A stretch of 64,000 nucleotides of DNA from Halichondria panicea (lineage: Eukaryota > Porifera > Demospongiae > Suberitida > Halichondriidae): positions 4,948,646-5,012,645 of the forward strand of contig NC_087391.1 in the NCBI RefSeq assembly GCF_963675165.1. Direction: 5' to 3'. The position numbers were made by a program, and so were the translations under genes. The notes beneath the pieces are model-generated. The model made no database searches, had not been told where the DNA came from, and was given only the letters and a program-made list of their open reading frames with translations. Position 1 is the first letter of the stretch. The number at the start of each line of letters is the position of its first letter. Positions 36,334 through 49,534 of this stretch are shown one piece after another.

Positions 36334-37132
36334 GATTGCTGGTGGCTAGGGTCCCTCGCAATCCTCTTGGAAACAGTAGCTTGAGCTGCAAAGTGCTTCT
36401 GACGCTGGCAGATGAGTGTTGTGTTGAAGAAAGTCCCGCCCCCAAAGTGCACGTGACATCAATCGTAAAGAATCTACTATAATTATGGTAATGAAATTAC
36501 ATAATTTATAGTATCTATGCTCTATACATGCGCTCTGCATGCGCGAAAAATTGCTTCTAACCACTGCCACATGCATGCAGTCTAACCATAGATCTAACTC
36601 TTCAATCTATGGTCTAACTGATCAAACTTCAAACTTTAAATACATGTAGTACCTATAACCGGTCAACCATACTCAACCCCCTGCTCTACTGTGTCTGCAA
36701 ACATGTACAACAATTCAAACTACAAAATATCGAGGAAGCAAGGATCAGTGCTTTGTAAACAACCCAAACCCAACGTCGATTGCGATCAGTGGGTGCTGAA
36801 ACTGGATTTACTGTGAAAATCGAATGACATTGAGAACCTTAAACTGAACTATAATTGTGCTAGCTACCTTATCTTATGTAAACTATGTCTTTAATGTAAA
36901 ATGATGTGCTTTGGCTATTGTTTCTACAATTGGAGGGAAAGTGGTAACTTATAAAAGTCTACACAGTTCACTTTTGTGCATGACAAGACAAGAAAACGAT
37001 CCGTTCCTGTAAGTGAAAGCAAATTATCACATGACGGAGTGTGCGCTAATTGGAGAATGCTAGACGTAGATCGACCAGCGCAGCAGGAAAAGAAAGCCTT
37101 ACAGAATCAGCAAGAGAAACTGGTGGAGTGCA
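36334..37132. promoter_or_regulatory. divergent intergenic region RAB4/atlastin
   Basis: 799 bp between the two start codons, with no coding signal. It should hold both promoters and 5' UTRs. A short palindrome (ATGCGCTCTGCATGCGC) is at about 36530-36545. No other motif was recognised. Confidence 0.5.
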
Positions 37133-40100
37133 ATGAGCCAAGGTAACCCAGACAGCGTACAAGAGCTGAGATATAGAGGTGCAGCAATGGAGTCTTCAGT
37201 GGGTACCTCAGTGACAAGCTCTGTAACCTCTGGAGAAACTGGTAGGTGCCCCAATCATCATAAATAATAATTGCTATTTTCAACCCAACCCTAATAATAA
37301 TTAACACCCGTCAATCACCGCTCATAGACCCCCAGTGGAGTGTCATGAGCTCGTTTGCAGAGGTCAACTCTCCGCACCGACCTCGTGCCGTCCAGATCGT
37401 CAAGGCAAAGGACGACCACACCTTTGATCTTGATCGTGAAGCACTTAGTGAGGTATTGCTGTCTGATGATGTGCGAGACAAGAAAGTGGTTGTCTTGTCA
37501 GTGGCTGGCGCTTTCAGGAAAGGAAAATCATTCTTGCTTGACTATCTGCTACGATTTCTGACAAATGGAGTAAGAAATCTACCTACTTATTTATATGCAC
37601 TCTCGTAATCAGTGTACTCATTTGGAGGTAACATAGCATTGGATTTATGTCATGTGCTGGTCATGTGACGCTGCAGGGTCTGGAGGGGTCGAGTGATTGG
37701 ATGGGAGGAGAGGACGATCCATTGACGGGGTTCTCCTGGAGGGGGGGTAGTGAGAGAGAGACCACCGGCATCCTCATGTGGAGCAAGCCGTTTATGGCCA
37801 CACTGCCAGAGAGTGGGGAGGAGGTGAGGGGGTGGGGTGTATATTGAGGTTGTTTTAGTTAAGAAGTTGTTGATTTTGGTAAAAGCTTAGCTAGGCTTAT
37901 TTGGTTGTTAGTAGCTACATGTATGGCCAAAGTTTTTTCTTTAACTGTATCTGTACCATGATCTCTCTCTCTCTCTCTCTTTCTCTTCAGGTGGCCATTC
38001 TGATATTGGACACTCAGGGAGCGTTTGACAATCAGTCCACAGTCAAAGACAGTGCCACCATCTTCGCCCTCAGTACCATGATCTCTTCCACTCAGGTAGG
38101 CTCTCAAGTTGGGCAAAACCCTTCCTTTATTGCACATACCTGCTGCCTACATGTGGATGCAGCATGTCTCATACTAGGCGCTCCTAACTAAACTGTAGAC
38201 AGCTGTAATCGTTACATTCGGGATATAATGTTTTGTTTTCAATTGCCACAGGTGTATAATTTGTCCATGCAAATACAAGAGAATGATCTTCAACATCTTC
38301 ATGTAAGTTTTCCAAAATTGAGCTCTCCATCAAATATTGAGATTGCTTTTTTATACAGCTATTCACTGAGTATGGTCGACTAGCCATGGAGCAAGGAGAT
38401 GATATTCCCACTCCATTTCAGGTTAGAAGAGTCTGTTGAGCTTTTGCTGTTTGTGCACAGAGGGCTAGCTCACTTACTTACTTATCCGTGTTTTGCTGTT
38501 TGTGCACAGAGGGCTAGCTCACTTACTTACTTATCTGTGTTATTGTTTCTACAGTCGCTGTGTTTCCTGGTGCGTGACTGGTACCACCCACATGACCACC
38601 CCTATGGTATGGACGGGGGAGATGGCTACTTGGAGAGAGTCTTACGAGTAAGCCTCTCATATCATAATCTGCATTTGCTAATAGTAGCATTCTTTGCTTT
38701 TTAGCTTCGTGATCTTTACCTATTTCAGTGCCATTATTGTTTTCAGTCTTACTGTCCTTTACCTACATTGTATTCTGTGTATGTAATGAAGTTAATTAAA
38801 AGTTAATTATCTATTTCTCTCCCCAACAGGTGACAGACCACCAGCATGAGGAGTTAAAGTTGGTACGAGAACACATCCGGTCCTGTTTTGAGAGTGTTGC
38901 TTGCTTCCTCATGCCCCACCCCGGACTCAAGGTGGCCACTAGTCTGGACTCTGATGGACGACTAGGCGGTGGGTATGGCTATCTATAAGTGGTTCTTATG
39001 TCATCTCTAGCTAGTTAGTATTGTACGCTTCATTACTTTGTTAGATTAATTGATTGCATCACTGAGCACAGAAACAGCATGTCACATGCTAGCCTCGATT
39101 CCAGGCCGCTCTCAATTGAGAAAGACGGCCTGGTATGCACTGTCTCTGGTGAGAGGGGCTGGGATCGAGGCTAGTCACATGCATGTAAACGATGTACATT
39201 GTATTCCTTGGTTGCTGAGAACTGTACTATTGCATGTACGTACTGTAGACCTGTCTTCCCCCCCCCAGATATTGATGCAAGCTTCAAGAGTTACCTAACC
39301 CAGTTGGCCCCCATCCTGCTCAGCAAAGAGAAGCTAAGGGTCAAGAAGATCATGGGCACCCCTCTCACTGGCAAGGGGCTCCTGGAGTGCTTCAAGGTGG
39401 GTCTAGCTGGGTTGTGGTGGTTGCTCTTAACCCAGTCTGGATTACTGCACACATGTATAGTGCACTTATGATTATTGGTGTTTAGTGCCTTTGTGTTGTG
39501 TGGCCTCACCCACCACTTACATATGCCTCTCTGTGCTCTAATCATGTATCTATCCTACCCTCCCGCCACACACAGATCTACATGGAGATTTACCAGAGTG
39601 AGACTCTACCAGAGCCCAAGTCCATGCTCAAGGCAACAGCTGAGGCCAACAATCTCACGGCACAAGTAGCTGCTCTCGACAAGTACAACAAGGACATGGA
39701 ACAAGTGAGTACACCCAGGAGCACATGCTCTGTAGCTCTGTAGCTAGCTTGTTGTGTGTGTGTTCCGTGTAAAAGGGCTTTGCATAATTATGTTGCTCAA
39801 CCATTGCCTGGAATTTTAGCTAACTTTAAATTCTCACTAATAATAATATGTTCCGTCACAATAGTATGTAGTGTGCTTAAGACAAACTTTTAGTCTGTTT
39901 GTAAATTTGTCAGTGAAGCCTCTACTGTATACTGTCCCTGCAGATATGTGGAGCTGACACTCCTTACCTGTCCCCCGATACCCTGGAGAAAAAGCACAAG
40001 GAACACATGGCAGCTGCTCTTCTGGAGTTCAAGTCTACTCGTAAAATGGGTGGCTCTGTCTTTTGCAAAAAGTACGAAGATGAACTTGTCAAGAAAATGG

Positions 40101-40836
40101 ATGCAGCATACGAATCTTTTGTGAAGAGAAACGAGAGCAAGCATATTTTGAATGCGTATCGTACCCCTGCTGTTCTGGGTCTCATAATGGTGTTGTCTTA
40201 TTTGGTGTCGAGCATTCTGGACATGATTGGAATAGACTCTTTGTCAGATACAGCCATTTTTGGTCTCTACATTCCCCTCCTGTTGGTGGGGGTGTGGCTT
40301 TATGTGCGATACAGCGGGAACTTCCGAGAGGTGGGAGCAATGATTGATAACATCACGGCCACTGTCTGGGAGAATGTGAGTGGTTGTCTTGCATGGGTGT
40401 GTGGGGGTATGTGGGTGTGAGTGGTTGTCTCGCATGGGTGTGTGGGTGTGTGTGGGTGTGTGTGGGTGTGAGTGGTTGTCTTGCATGGGTGTGTGTGAAT
40501 GGTTGTCTTGCATGGGTGTGGGTAGACCTCTAAATGTTTATTAAGACTACATGTACATAACGTTTTCCACACCCTGAATGTTGGTGTTGCGCCGCATTAG
40601 TCTACAAATATTGTCTGCCCCCACACCTCTTCACCTGTCTCTGCTTCAAATTATATGTAGCTATATATGTACATGTAGCAAGCACACTAATTTGTTCATC
40701 AAGTTATATACTTTTCATTGCCCCCTCCACCACACACACACATTGATCTCAGGTTATACAGCCATTGTATGCCAAGCTGGCTCAGAGGGCTCTCCAACAA
40801 GCAGTTACCTTGGCTACTGACAAGAAAACAAAGTAA
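37133..40836 (+). CDS. ATL: atlastin, ER-shaping dynamin-like GTPase
   Basis: Exons 37133-37241, 37328-37569, 37677-37823, 37991-38095, 38252-38302, 38359-38421, 38555-38647, 38830-38968, 39269-39396, 39576-39704, 39944-40375, 40753-40836; 573 aa (human ATL1 is 558). GTPase motifs: P-loop GAFRKGKS, switch with [18 protein letters not shown], and LVRDW for base recognition. [17 protein letters not shown] belongs to the three-helix bundle. Two close hydrophobic segments ([19 protein letters not shown] and [20 protein letters not shown]) form the ER membrane hairpin, and a short amphipathic tail ([18 protein letters not shown]) follows. Atlastins fuse ER tubules homotypically. The intron before the last exon is filled with GTGTGGGTG repeats (40375-40520). 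Confidence 0.96.
39089..39177. mobile_element. 89-bp hairpin element in atlastin intron
   Basis: TGCTAGCCTCGATTCCAGGCCG at the left and GGGCTGGGATCGAGGCTAGT at the right are inverted copies. An internal AGGCCG.../...CGGCCTGG pair sits around CAATTGAG. Best-preserved member of the CTAGCCTCGATCCC family in the window. Confidence 0.75.
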
Positions 40837-41259
40837 CCAACTGAGGATAGTATACGTAGATAATAAAGTAACTTTATAATTATGATGTTTGTGTGCGCTG
40901 AGCCACTTGTATTAATATTATTATTATTATTATTATTATTATCAGCCCTTGTGTTTTTTGTGACAGTCAAAATGTCTTGAAATAAAAACTTTTTTCAATA
41001 TAAATCAACTCTGACATTAGCATAAAATTAATTGTGAATGAATGAATAACTGCTATGTATATATGTATAAATTATGTAGTACGTACAAAAGTGTTGTCTA
41101 GAATCTTATCCAAGTTCCCATGGGTTGGATGTGAACATAATTATTGTCTAACATATCTGACATGACTGCACTCTATAAACTAGTGGGAGTTACAACAACA
41201 AAAACTAATTGATTTCAAAATTTCTCAACTAAATGCATGACTGTACATATTCTGTTTGT
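40837..41259. other. convergent intergenic region atlastin/anoctamin
   Basis: 3' ends of two converging genes. It holds an (ATT)n microsatellite at 40912-40943 and AATAAAA polyadenylation-like signals near 40862 and 40979. Nothing else was recognised. Confidence 0.6.
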
Positions 41260-44200
41260 TCACGGAGGACTAACCGAGGATTGCCGTGATAGTGACGGTT
41301 GCTGTGATAGGGACACTTGCCGTGTTAGGGACGCTTGTCTGAGTAGCTTCTCTCTGGTCAAATAGTCTCTTCTGGCGATGGCTAACCGCACCCATTTAGG
41401 GCGTGGCTTGATGGCCCACTGCAACCACACCGCCACCACTAGTAGGATATGCTCAAAACTAAACACCAGACCCACAACGTACCTGTGATGTGTGAGGGGT
41501 GTGTGTGATGTGTGAGGGGTGTGTGTCATACAGATGAAACAACGTAGGCAGTTGCTGTAATGTAAACTATTAGCAGTAAAGAAATGAATTCTGCAAAAAA
41601 TTTAGCTTGAATTTTACCCATATAATATAAGCTTTACGTATGTAAACCCAGAGTATATTTATGTGGTATGACTCTTCCGAACCTCTTCGAACTACAGTCA
41701 AGTGTATCCCTATATTATATATTACAACCCTCCATGCATGCACCTAGCTGACCTGCCACTCCCCACGGCCATGACCTGGTCCCCAAGCTCCGCCCTGTCA
41801 AACAGCGAGGGCAACCATTGCATGAGTTGCTCAGAAGAGAAACCCAAAATGGCACAATTTGAGAGAATTCCAATGAACACAATCACTCCCATGACATCAT
41901 ACCACACCCCTATATCTCGTGTCCTGCGAGGGGGCGGTCGTCGATACGCATAGAGAAGTTTGAAGAGGTCCGAGCGAGCCTCGATGTACAGGAAGAGGAG
42001 GGTGACAGCCGAGCCCAGGGGAAGGGCCGAGGCAAACAGGGTGATGTACTGTAGGGGAGGGGGGGAGGGGGGTTAGGGTATTATCAGATCAGGAGAAAAT
42101 CGGCTCAGCGCTACTAATAGGTACAGTACCTATTATGTAAATTGATGGAGATATTAGTAGCACAGAGCTAATTTTCCATACTCGGTACTTAATGTTCATG
42201 CTTCTCTACTAGCTGGCACCATATCTTTCTTGTGGCCAGATAGTTGCCATGCACACTATTGATAGATTTACACACGTGTGAACTAATAAGTGTGCTTTGA
42301 TCCAGCATGTTAGCACCTCAGGCTGAAAGGTGTTGTGGCAATACTGTTTACCTTACATCAGAATTTCCTATGATTGTGGTACAGTATTTGACTACAGCCT
42401 ATAATAGTTCACAGGAAGCTAGTATATGCAAACACTTTACACTTACCCCAAATTGAACCACCATTTCCAAATAGTCGTCAAATTGGTCATACTCTGCCAG
42501 GGTAGCGTCTGGAATGACCTTGCGACCTTTATACTTTGACCTCTCGACTCGGCTGGCCCGTATCTCTCCCACGAATGGGATCACAGACTCCATGACAACA
42601 CGTCGTATTTCATCACCTGTGGCATATGTACAGGAAGTTACAATCACCACTTGTATATGCAGTCAAAAGGTCGTCTGCAAATAAGTAGGAAATTACTCTG
42701 GTGTTAAAATGATAAAAATGGAGGTGCAAACATGATTTCAGACACAGCCTCGTACAGCTGGTTTAAAATTATGTGATCCAAGTTCCTAAATTCAAAATAA
42801 GGCTATAATTATCAGAATCCTTGTTAATTGTACCATTAGGCCCATTTAAGGTTATACCTGGTAGTTATTTAAGTTTATCCACAGCAGATTTAATTTAAGC
42901 CATGCAGTTCCATCTCTAAGCAGCTACTACATGGCAGTTGCTATACAGGCCTATCTTACATAGAGAACCCTTCTCTTACTCATAAAGAGGCTGGCAATCT
43001 CGGCTCTGAGGGTGATGATATCCAGTTGGTAGAAGGCAATGTAGAAGAGTGGCATGAAGCAGTCCACACACTCAAAGGTGACTCTCTTGATCACCATGGA
43101 GGCGTGCCATCGTCCCTCAGTCCTGTGTGTGTGTGGGGGGGGAGGGAGGTAGATAAAAGTAAGAAGATCAAGCTATGATCATGCATTCAGCAAAGGTCAA
43201 CATTAATTTTGTATTTTTTAATCTATCGCCTAGTAGTAGAAGTTCTCCGTGGTGGTGTTTAGCACCCGTACAAAGTAAGACCTCTTTTACCATGGACTCT
43301 TGTAAGCTAACCATCCCATCCCATATGGTAGCCATGGAGTCTAAACAAAGCATTGGTACATCACCAACTAGATGTCATTTGACCATTGAAGACATTGTTG
43401 AACAGTAGTTTCCTCTGCACCTGTGATTTTCCAGGTCTGTACATTTCTTGGCGACCATACCGTACAGCTGGTTGATAAAGTAGATGATAGTGGAGTGGGC
43501 CAGTGTGGGCACCAGCCACAGGTAGTAGGGACTGTCCGATGCAAACAGACCACCCTGCATGGAGGAGGACCAAGAGGAATCATGTATCCAGACACAAGCA
43601 CGTAATCTTGGTTTATGTTAATTAGTTATAAGTCTGTCTGACTAGATTTTCATGCACCAGAAAGCATTAAAGTGTGACCAACATCACCAAAGTTTGACAA
43701 CAATAGCAACACAGGTTAACTTTCACTCTTGCACAGAGCAATGCTTCCTTGCAACCTATTACACACACAGGGAAACATCAACAGCCTAGGGAGTGAACAG
43801 TACAAATCTTCTATTATGGAGGATCAAGTACAAGCATTGTTAGTATGCATGTTCTAATTTCCATTGTATTATTTTACAGTCTATAGTCAGTACAAAATGT
43901 TAATAGAAATGTTGCTTATCTCAAGTATACACAAGACCTTCACACTATCTCTCCACACTCACTGGTTGAGCATATCTGGCCAGGGCTGCAACATAGATGG
44001 GACTAGCAGTGTTCTTGACATAGCCATTGAGATTCAGTGACAAGGTCATGGCCCCTAGACCCAGGCCCAGGAGTGGCAGCATGGCCAGGAAACTGAACAA
44101 GTACCAGCAATTTCTCTTCCAGCTACGGTAGTAGATAATCTCTCGTTTTGACACCGGATCGATAACCTTATCACCATGGTAACCTGGTAGACGCTGGTCC

Positions 44201-44260
44201 TTGGAGGAGAATTTGTACGTATTCCAGTGGAAGCTGTTGACAAAACTTTTTCGTCGCCAG

Positions 44261-44297
<37 letters not shown>

Positions 44298-44947
44298 TTG
44301 AGTGTAATTGTCACTTACCACCAGAAACAGAACGGCCCATATTGACATGAACACTGAGAAGAAGGGAAGGTATGGGTCTGTGTCCACGGTGTCACCAGAG
44401 CTCCTCATGGCATACATGGCCACACCCACAATAGCCGGGACTAGGGCACACAGAGAATAGAACTGCATCCAGCTGAAGTAAAAGGCCACCTCTTCACCTG
44501 CAGAGATGGTGTGTTAATTAGCTGACTATTTGCTATTTGCTATTGATATACCTCTGAGCTATAGTTAAAAATAATTATTATACAGTTCATAAAGCTAGTA
44601 AGCAACAATATAAAATATAGTCCTCACCAAAGTAACTCCTGATCTTGGCCAGGTCTAGTTGTATGGTGGGTAGCATGGCTCTCTTGAGCATGGCTATGAG
44701 CTGTCTCTTCTCTTTGCCATGATGAAGCGGGTAGGCCTCTTCAATAAGAGGGGGTGAGCTGTGTTTGAGGGCGGATATGAAGTCTTTCCTTTGTGACGGC
44801 ATATTGCAGCCTTTCTTAGCAAGTTCGTCCTGCATGCATGGTGATTTAAAAACATCAACAATAAATAATTTATTAGATATCTAAATGGGCAGGACACTGT
44901 ACATGGATGAACATACAGTCAGTGATTGTAAATGGCTGTCAATATTG

Positions 44948-44984
<37 letters not shown>

Positions 44985-45661
44985 CGGATGAGGGGCAATA
45001 GCTACACTAGCGAATTATGCTCATTCGAAGAAAATCTGTGTTCGTAATTATAATGCTCGACAACAACTTGATCCTATACACTAGTTACCGTGTTATTAAA
45101 CATGAGTGTGTGATAAACTGTCGTAAGTGAAGATAGGATGTGACAGTCCATTTAGGTCAAGACATGTTTACTCACAAGTGGTGAATTACAACTACCTTGT
45201 TGACTCTTATATCTTGAATGAGATGGAAAAGCAGTTTAACTTCCTCTGCAGATGTAAAGAAATTGTCACCGTCTGAGTTAATCAGTCTGTCCATATCGGA
45301 CTGACGTATGACGCACACCTCCTCCGAATCTTTGACCTCTCTCGTCCACTCAAGAGCTTCAGCCTGGCAAGGGGAAAAGTCATCGATTAAAAACACAAGA
45401 AACATGGCTTCAAATTACCTTTTCCACTAGGGCAGTTAGTTTCGCTGTGACCACTATCCCCTTGCCGTGGGAACCCAAGTCCACAAGTTCACACTTCAGG
45501 CCGTCTTTCTCTAAGGCCTCGGAGACGAACAATCCTGCCCACTCCAACTCAGTGAGTGAGAGGAGATAGCGGGAGCGAGGCTGATCACATGACTCGTCGA
45601 CACTGTCTGAAACGGTGCTCTCCTTGGGGACGTCCTTCAGCAGTCTGAACAAATCATACAT
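41260..45661 (-). CDS. ANO10: anoctamin (TMEM16), ANO10-like
   Basis: Exons on the minus strand: 45419-45661, 45196-45363, 44628-44829, 44319-44497, 43963-44262, 43421-43554, 42980-43122, 42447-42616, 41753-42048, 41260-41482; 685 aa (human ANO10 is 660). Conserved anoctamin stretches: IRSYFGE, PLFYIAF, YDQFDDYLEMVVQFGYV, DIGVWYDVMGVIVFIGILSN and the last helix VFSFEHILLVVAVWLQWAI. Multiple hydrophobic helices span the middle exons. The TFDDYLELFLQFGYVSLF-like motif points to ANO10 rather than the ANO1 chloride channels. ANO10 is an ER/endolysosomal lipid scramblase in vertebrates. The start at 45661 (MYDLFRLLKDVPKES) fits in phase, but an upstream first exon is possible. The C-terminus has repeated serine/glutamine phospho-like motifs (RQASLTRQVSLSQQPSLSRQ). 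Confidence 0.87.
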
Positions 45662-46560
45662 TAGTACCACACGTATAGAGCACAGGTATCTACTCCCTTT
45701 GTCATTACCTTTTTCTCATAGCTGAGTCTTGTCCTTCTCTAGCTAGCTCTCTACACAGGCTCCAGCACAGTTATGCAAAAGTGATGACTCAGCTCTGCAG
45801 TCTAGCTAATCAGCCTGTGTTCTTATCCTGCTTTGTGGCTAACTTTGAGGTGAACTTGTAGGCAATGTTCAACTTTTTGTGGAGCTAGACTATATTCATG
45901 CACTCCTGACCTTGTTACTGTAACTATATAAAAAATCTGTAAAATGAAAGATCACCTCCCATATAAACTGTCCTGTCAACTGTTCATTCTGCACTAATAG
46001 GGCCTACAATGTTGCTAGTCGTGAGAAGGGGGAAGGACCTGACCTAGACTGACGAGCCATACAGTAAACCATCGATACTCGAGTAGTAAACATACATGGG
46101 ACATACATGGGACATGGCCATCTCTGCTGTGCATGTACATGTGAAAAGCGATACATTTGCTGGCCTGACCAAGTCAGATAGGATTGGCAATTGTAAAATA
46201 CAAAACAATATGAAATTGTATTACATGTACTCTAAGAACTCAATGCCTAAGATATCTTGCTGATATTTGGACCTAACTACTGCACAGCCTGCACTTTGTT
46301 TGCATGCTCCTGTGGGACTGGGGAGGATGTGAATTGATAATCAGAATCAGATTTACTTCCTCTCTAGAAATTAATTTGTGCAAGTTCTTATAGTCTCTAT
46401 AAAATACCTAGTGCAGCTCTCAAAGCCTCCATTCTTGCAGCACCTACCTCTCAAACTATTAGCTCACGGCAGCTGAACTTTTGCAAAAGTCAAAAACTTG
46501 GATCAAGTGAAAGAAGCTCACCTCCCACGCAAACAGTGAATAACACGAAACAAGCTGATA
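45662..46560. other. divergent intergenic region anoctamin/globin
   Basis: 899 bp between start codons, with no supported gene. It presumably contains both promoters. A direct repeat CATACATGGGA occurs twice at about 46090-46112. Confidence 0.5.
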
Positions 46561-47506
46561 ATGTCTGTGACACAAGTATCAACCATCTCTGAGAGTTCTA
46601 CGACTGTCAGCAGAGAATACCAACCCTTAGCTCTGACTGAGAAGCAGAAAGGACTCATTGAGAAGACATGGAAGGTTGTGGAGGAAGATATTGGCATGCT
46701 GAAAGGAGGCATTCTCCTCTTTATGAAGTAAGAGTTTTTACTTTGTAAGCTTGAGTCTAACTATCTAGTGCTTGCAACTTAATTCCTTCTCTGTACATAT
46801 GCATAGCCATAAGATGGTGTGTATAGCTACATAGCTGTACTGTAATTGCAACTATAGTGCGTACAAGTAAACAAATGACTTCATTGATGGTTTCCTCTGT
46901 TGCAGGATATTCGAGCTTAGCCCACCAGCTTTGAAACTGTTCAAGAAGTTTTCGGATATCCCTAATGAGGAGCTACCTGAGAATGAGCACTTTCAGAGCC
47001 ACGGCCTCCACGTGATGGAGACGGTTGCCCTCGCTGTCAGCTCTCTCAACAACATAGACGAGCTGGTGGTGGTCCTCCGAGAACTGGGTGGGACTCACGG
47101 ATCATATGATCTTCAGCAGGCTCACTTTGATGTAAGCCAGATAACTTTTTTTTATGAGTCAGTCTGAACGGGATGTTGAGGTCATACTGAAAGAGGATAT
47201 TTATTTTGCATTTCTATTATGGAAATTTCCCTCTTCATTTATTTAGCTTCTGAATAATAATTATGCATTTCCTGAACATGTAAAAGGGGATATTACTATA
47301 GCCATGTTCCTATTGTATATTCACCCATTTCCTTCCCTCTGACTGTGCAGCTGGTGGGACAGTCTCTGCTATGGACCCTGGAGCAAGGCCTGGGAGAAGG
47401 GTTCACTACAGAGGTCAAGGCTGCTTGGACCACAATGTACGGCCTTGTTGCCACGGAGATGAAGGAGGGACTGCAAGAGTACAAGGACTTCTCAGACTCT
47501 CTCTAA
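46561..47506 (+). CDS. globin, neuroglobin-like
   Basis: Three exons, 46561-46727, 46906-47131 and 47351-47506; 182 aa. Residues 1-22 are a Ser/Thr-rich N-terminal extension, then LTEKQKGLIEKTWKVVEEDI begins helix A. Phe CD1 is in LKLFKKFSD. The distal His (E7) is in HFQSHGLHVMETV and the proximal His (F8) in LRELGGTHG. VGQSLLWTLEQGLGEGF and AAWTTMYGLVATEM strongly resemble neuroglobin. Intron 1 is in phase 2 at the B12.2 position and intron 2 in phase 0 at the G7.0 position, the two ancestral globin introns. Intracellular oxygen binding or redox signalling is likely; it may be hexacoordinate like neuroglobin, which the sequence alone cannot show. Confidence 0.93.
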
Positions 47507-48560
47507 TTATATACACAGAACATAACATAAATATCAGAACAGAACAGAATCTTAACATTTTGGTTATAATTATTGTGTTTTAGCTCGTATACATTCATTT
47601 TGTGCAATATAATTAATTTATAATGACGTTATTTTGATAAGAATGACTGACTATCAATGGGAAACACATAATTATTACCTGCTTGTATGAAATGTACAAA
47701 ATAAAGGTTCAGGCTATAATAAATTATTCAATGTAGCATTTAGATATGGAGCTACACAGCAGTGTCTCAGGGACCTCCTCCATCAGTATGAAAACAGTGG
47801 GAGAGACAAGGCAGTAACACTCATCAAAACAACTGGTAAAGTACACATTCTATTAATCGTATAGTATGATAATCTACTATCACACTGTCCCCCCTTTCTT
47901 TCTCCCACTGTCCTCCATTCTAAGATGTACGTGTAATGTACAGCATTGAACACGCACAGCTATCGCTTCACTGTTTCCAACCAAGGAGTAGAGAACACCA
48001 TTAAGTTTATCTCTCAAGATGCAGCAGAATTTCATTGAAACCAGGACATGCAGCCTTTCTAGTACGTACCGAAGACTACGAACTTAATTATCAGTCTAGA
48101 CATGCAATGAGAAACACATAAGTGGTTTATAGCAGCGACTGTGATGGCAACTAAAACAGGTTGACCTCAACCCAAGTAGTGCAAGGGGGTAGAGCAGTAA
48201 GTTAATTGCCTGCCCCTTGTCTGACCTTGCTTGCTGCAGAGAGGATGTAGCAGCTCTAACCTGTCACCACAGACACTTAGTTCACAACCACAGGCTCTTG
48301 AACCACTTAGCTAATGACCACAGAATCAGAGTCTCACAGAACACCACATACAATATGCATGACTATTGAGTATACCGTATAAGTCTTCAGTACCATAATT
48401 ATTGACTTTCCTGGTTAGTGCATGATGTGAGATCACACACATTTTAGGAATTGTAAACTGACTTTCGGTGTTTCCCTTGCAAGCTAGATCTATTTAGGAA
48501 AGATATCTGATATAGAACGGTTACAGTGGACAGATGCATTCGTGTACAGATATAGCTAGT

Positions 48561-48815
48561 CTACCTCCAATAAACAATTTTAACGGCCGGAAGAAATATT
48601 CCCATGGTAATATGGCCATTTAAATTCTTAGGTTTCACCGCATACAGTCTGGCTACGTGCAAGAGTTCAGCCATCAAAGCTTGGAGACAGGATATGGGGA
48701 TGAGTTGATCGGGGTACTTGTCGGGGTTTGCCAGCTGTACGTGACCGAGGAGGGAGTGCATGCAAGAGGAGAGGGCTGGTATTTCCTACAAAACCTCCAA
48801 GTGCTGAAACAAAGA
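48561..48815 (-). other. possible orphan exon, product unknown
   Basis: On the minus strand an acceptor-like TTTTGTAG near 48790 opens a frame EIPALSSCMHSLLGHVQLAN then PDKYPDQLIPISCLQALMAE, running to a stop at 48561. The composition is protein-like and helical, but I cannot name it and found no partner exons. A GTGAAA donor-like site follows RLYA at about 48640. Confidence 0.25.
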
Positions 48816-49390
48816 ATGGATTTTCAAGACTATCTCATGTTTTAAGCTGGTTGACTGATAGGCTTCTGGTTAAGAAATTCCCGGCCCTGGATAACCAAGG
48901 GTAACCACATTATTTTCTCGCTTACCTCAAAACATATGTTAATTATGACAAAACTGTACAGCTAGTATAAGTCGAACTGTTCTAAACAGAGGACCTAGGG
49001 CAAAATGCCAATACCCTGGGAACTGTTATCGTTTGCTGATAATTAAGAGAAGCATGCATGCAGCCATTTCTGAAGGAACTAAACCTTGAACTATACCTAC
49101 TGGTCTCGCACACTTGAGAGTATTCTCCCACAGTCTGTACATTCCAAGCAGCTCTGTAATGGTAATTAATTAAAGCTAACACTTAAGCATGGGCCTCATC
49201 AAAAGGGAATGTTTTAAAAGGCCATAATCTTGTCTTCCACTAATTGTTGAGTCTTCCCCAAAGAAATCTAATTTACACCACATAAAACAGATGCTCATTT
49301 ACTGTACATGAAGTGAAAATTAGTTTAGTGAAATTCCTTTGATCAATCTACAAAGCAATTTTCACATCCCTAGTCAGGGGAACTGAACTC

Positions 49391-49451
49391 ACCTCACTGG
49401 TAGCCTCGATCCCACGCCCACTTCCTCAAGACCTGTGAAGGAGGCTACTCA
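49391..49451. mobile_element. fragment of CTAGCCTCGATCCC hairpin family
   Basis: GGTAGCCTCGATCCCACGCC at the left and GTGAAGGAGGCTAC at the right resemble the element at 25583-25645. Confidence 0.45.
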
Positions 49452-49463
49452 CGGAGTATCTTC

Positions 49464-49534
49464 ACTGCACCAAAGCTCTTTGTGAATACTCGATCCATCA
49501 TGATATCATATCGGTAGAGTCCACCTCCTCAGCA
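49464..49534 (-). pseudogene. SPTLC2 exon fragment
   Basis: GCACCAAAGCTCTTTGTGAA and ATCATGATATC.ATATCGG.. match the exon of the downstream SPTLC2 gene that encodes the cofactor lysine (51687-51848). Small insertions and substitutions break the frame. A degraded third copy of this exon, about 2.2 kb from its probable source. Confidence 0.75.
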
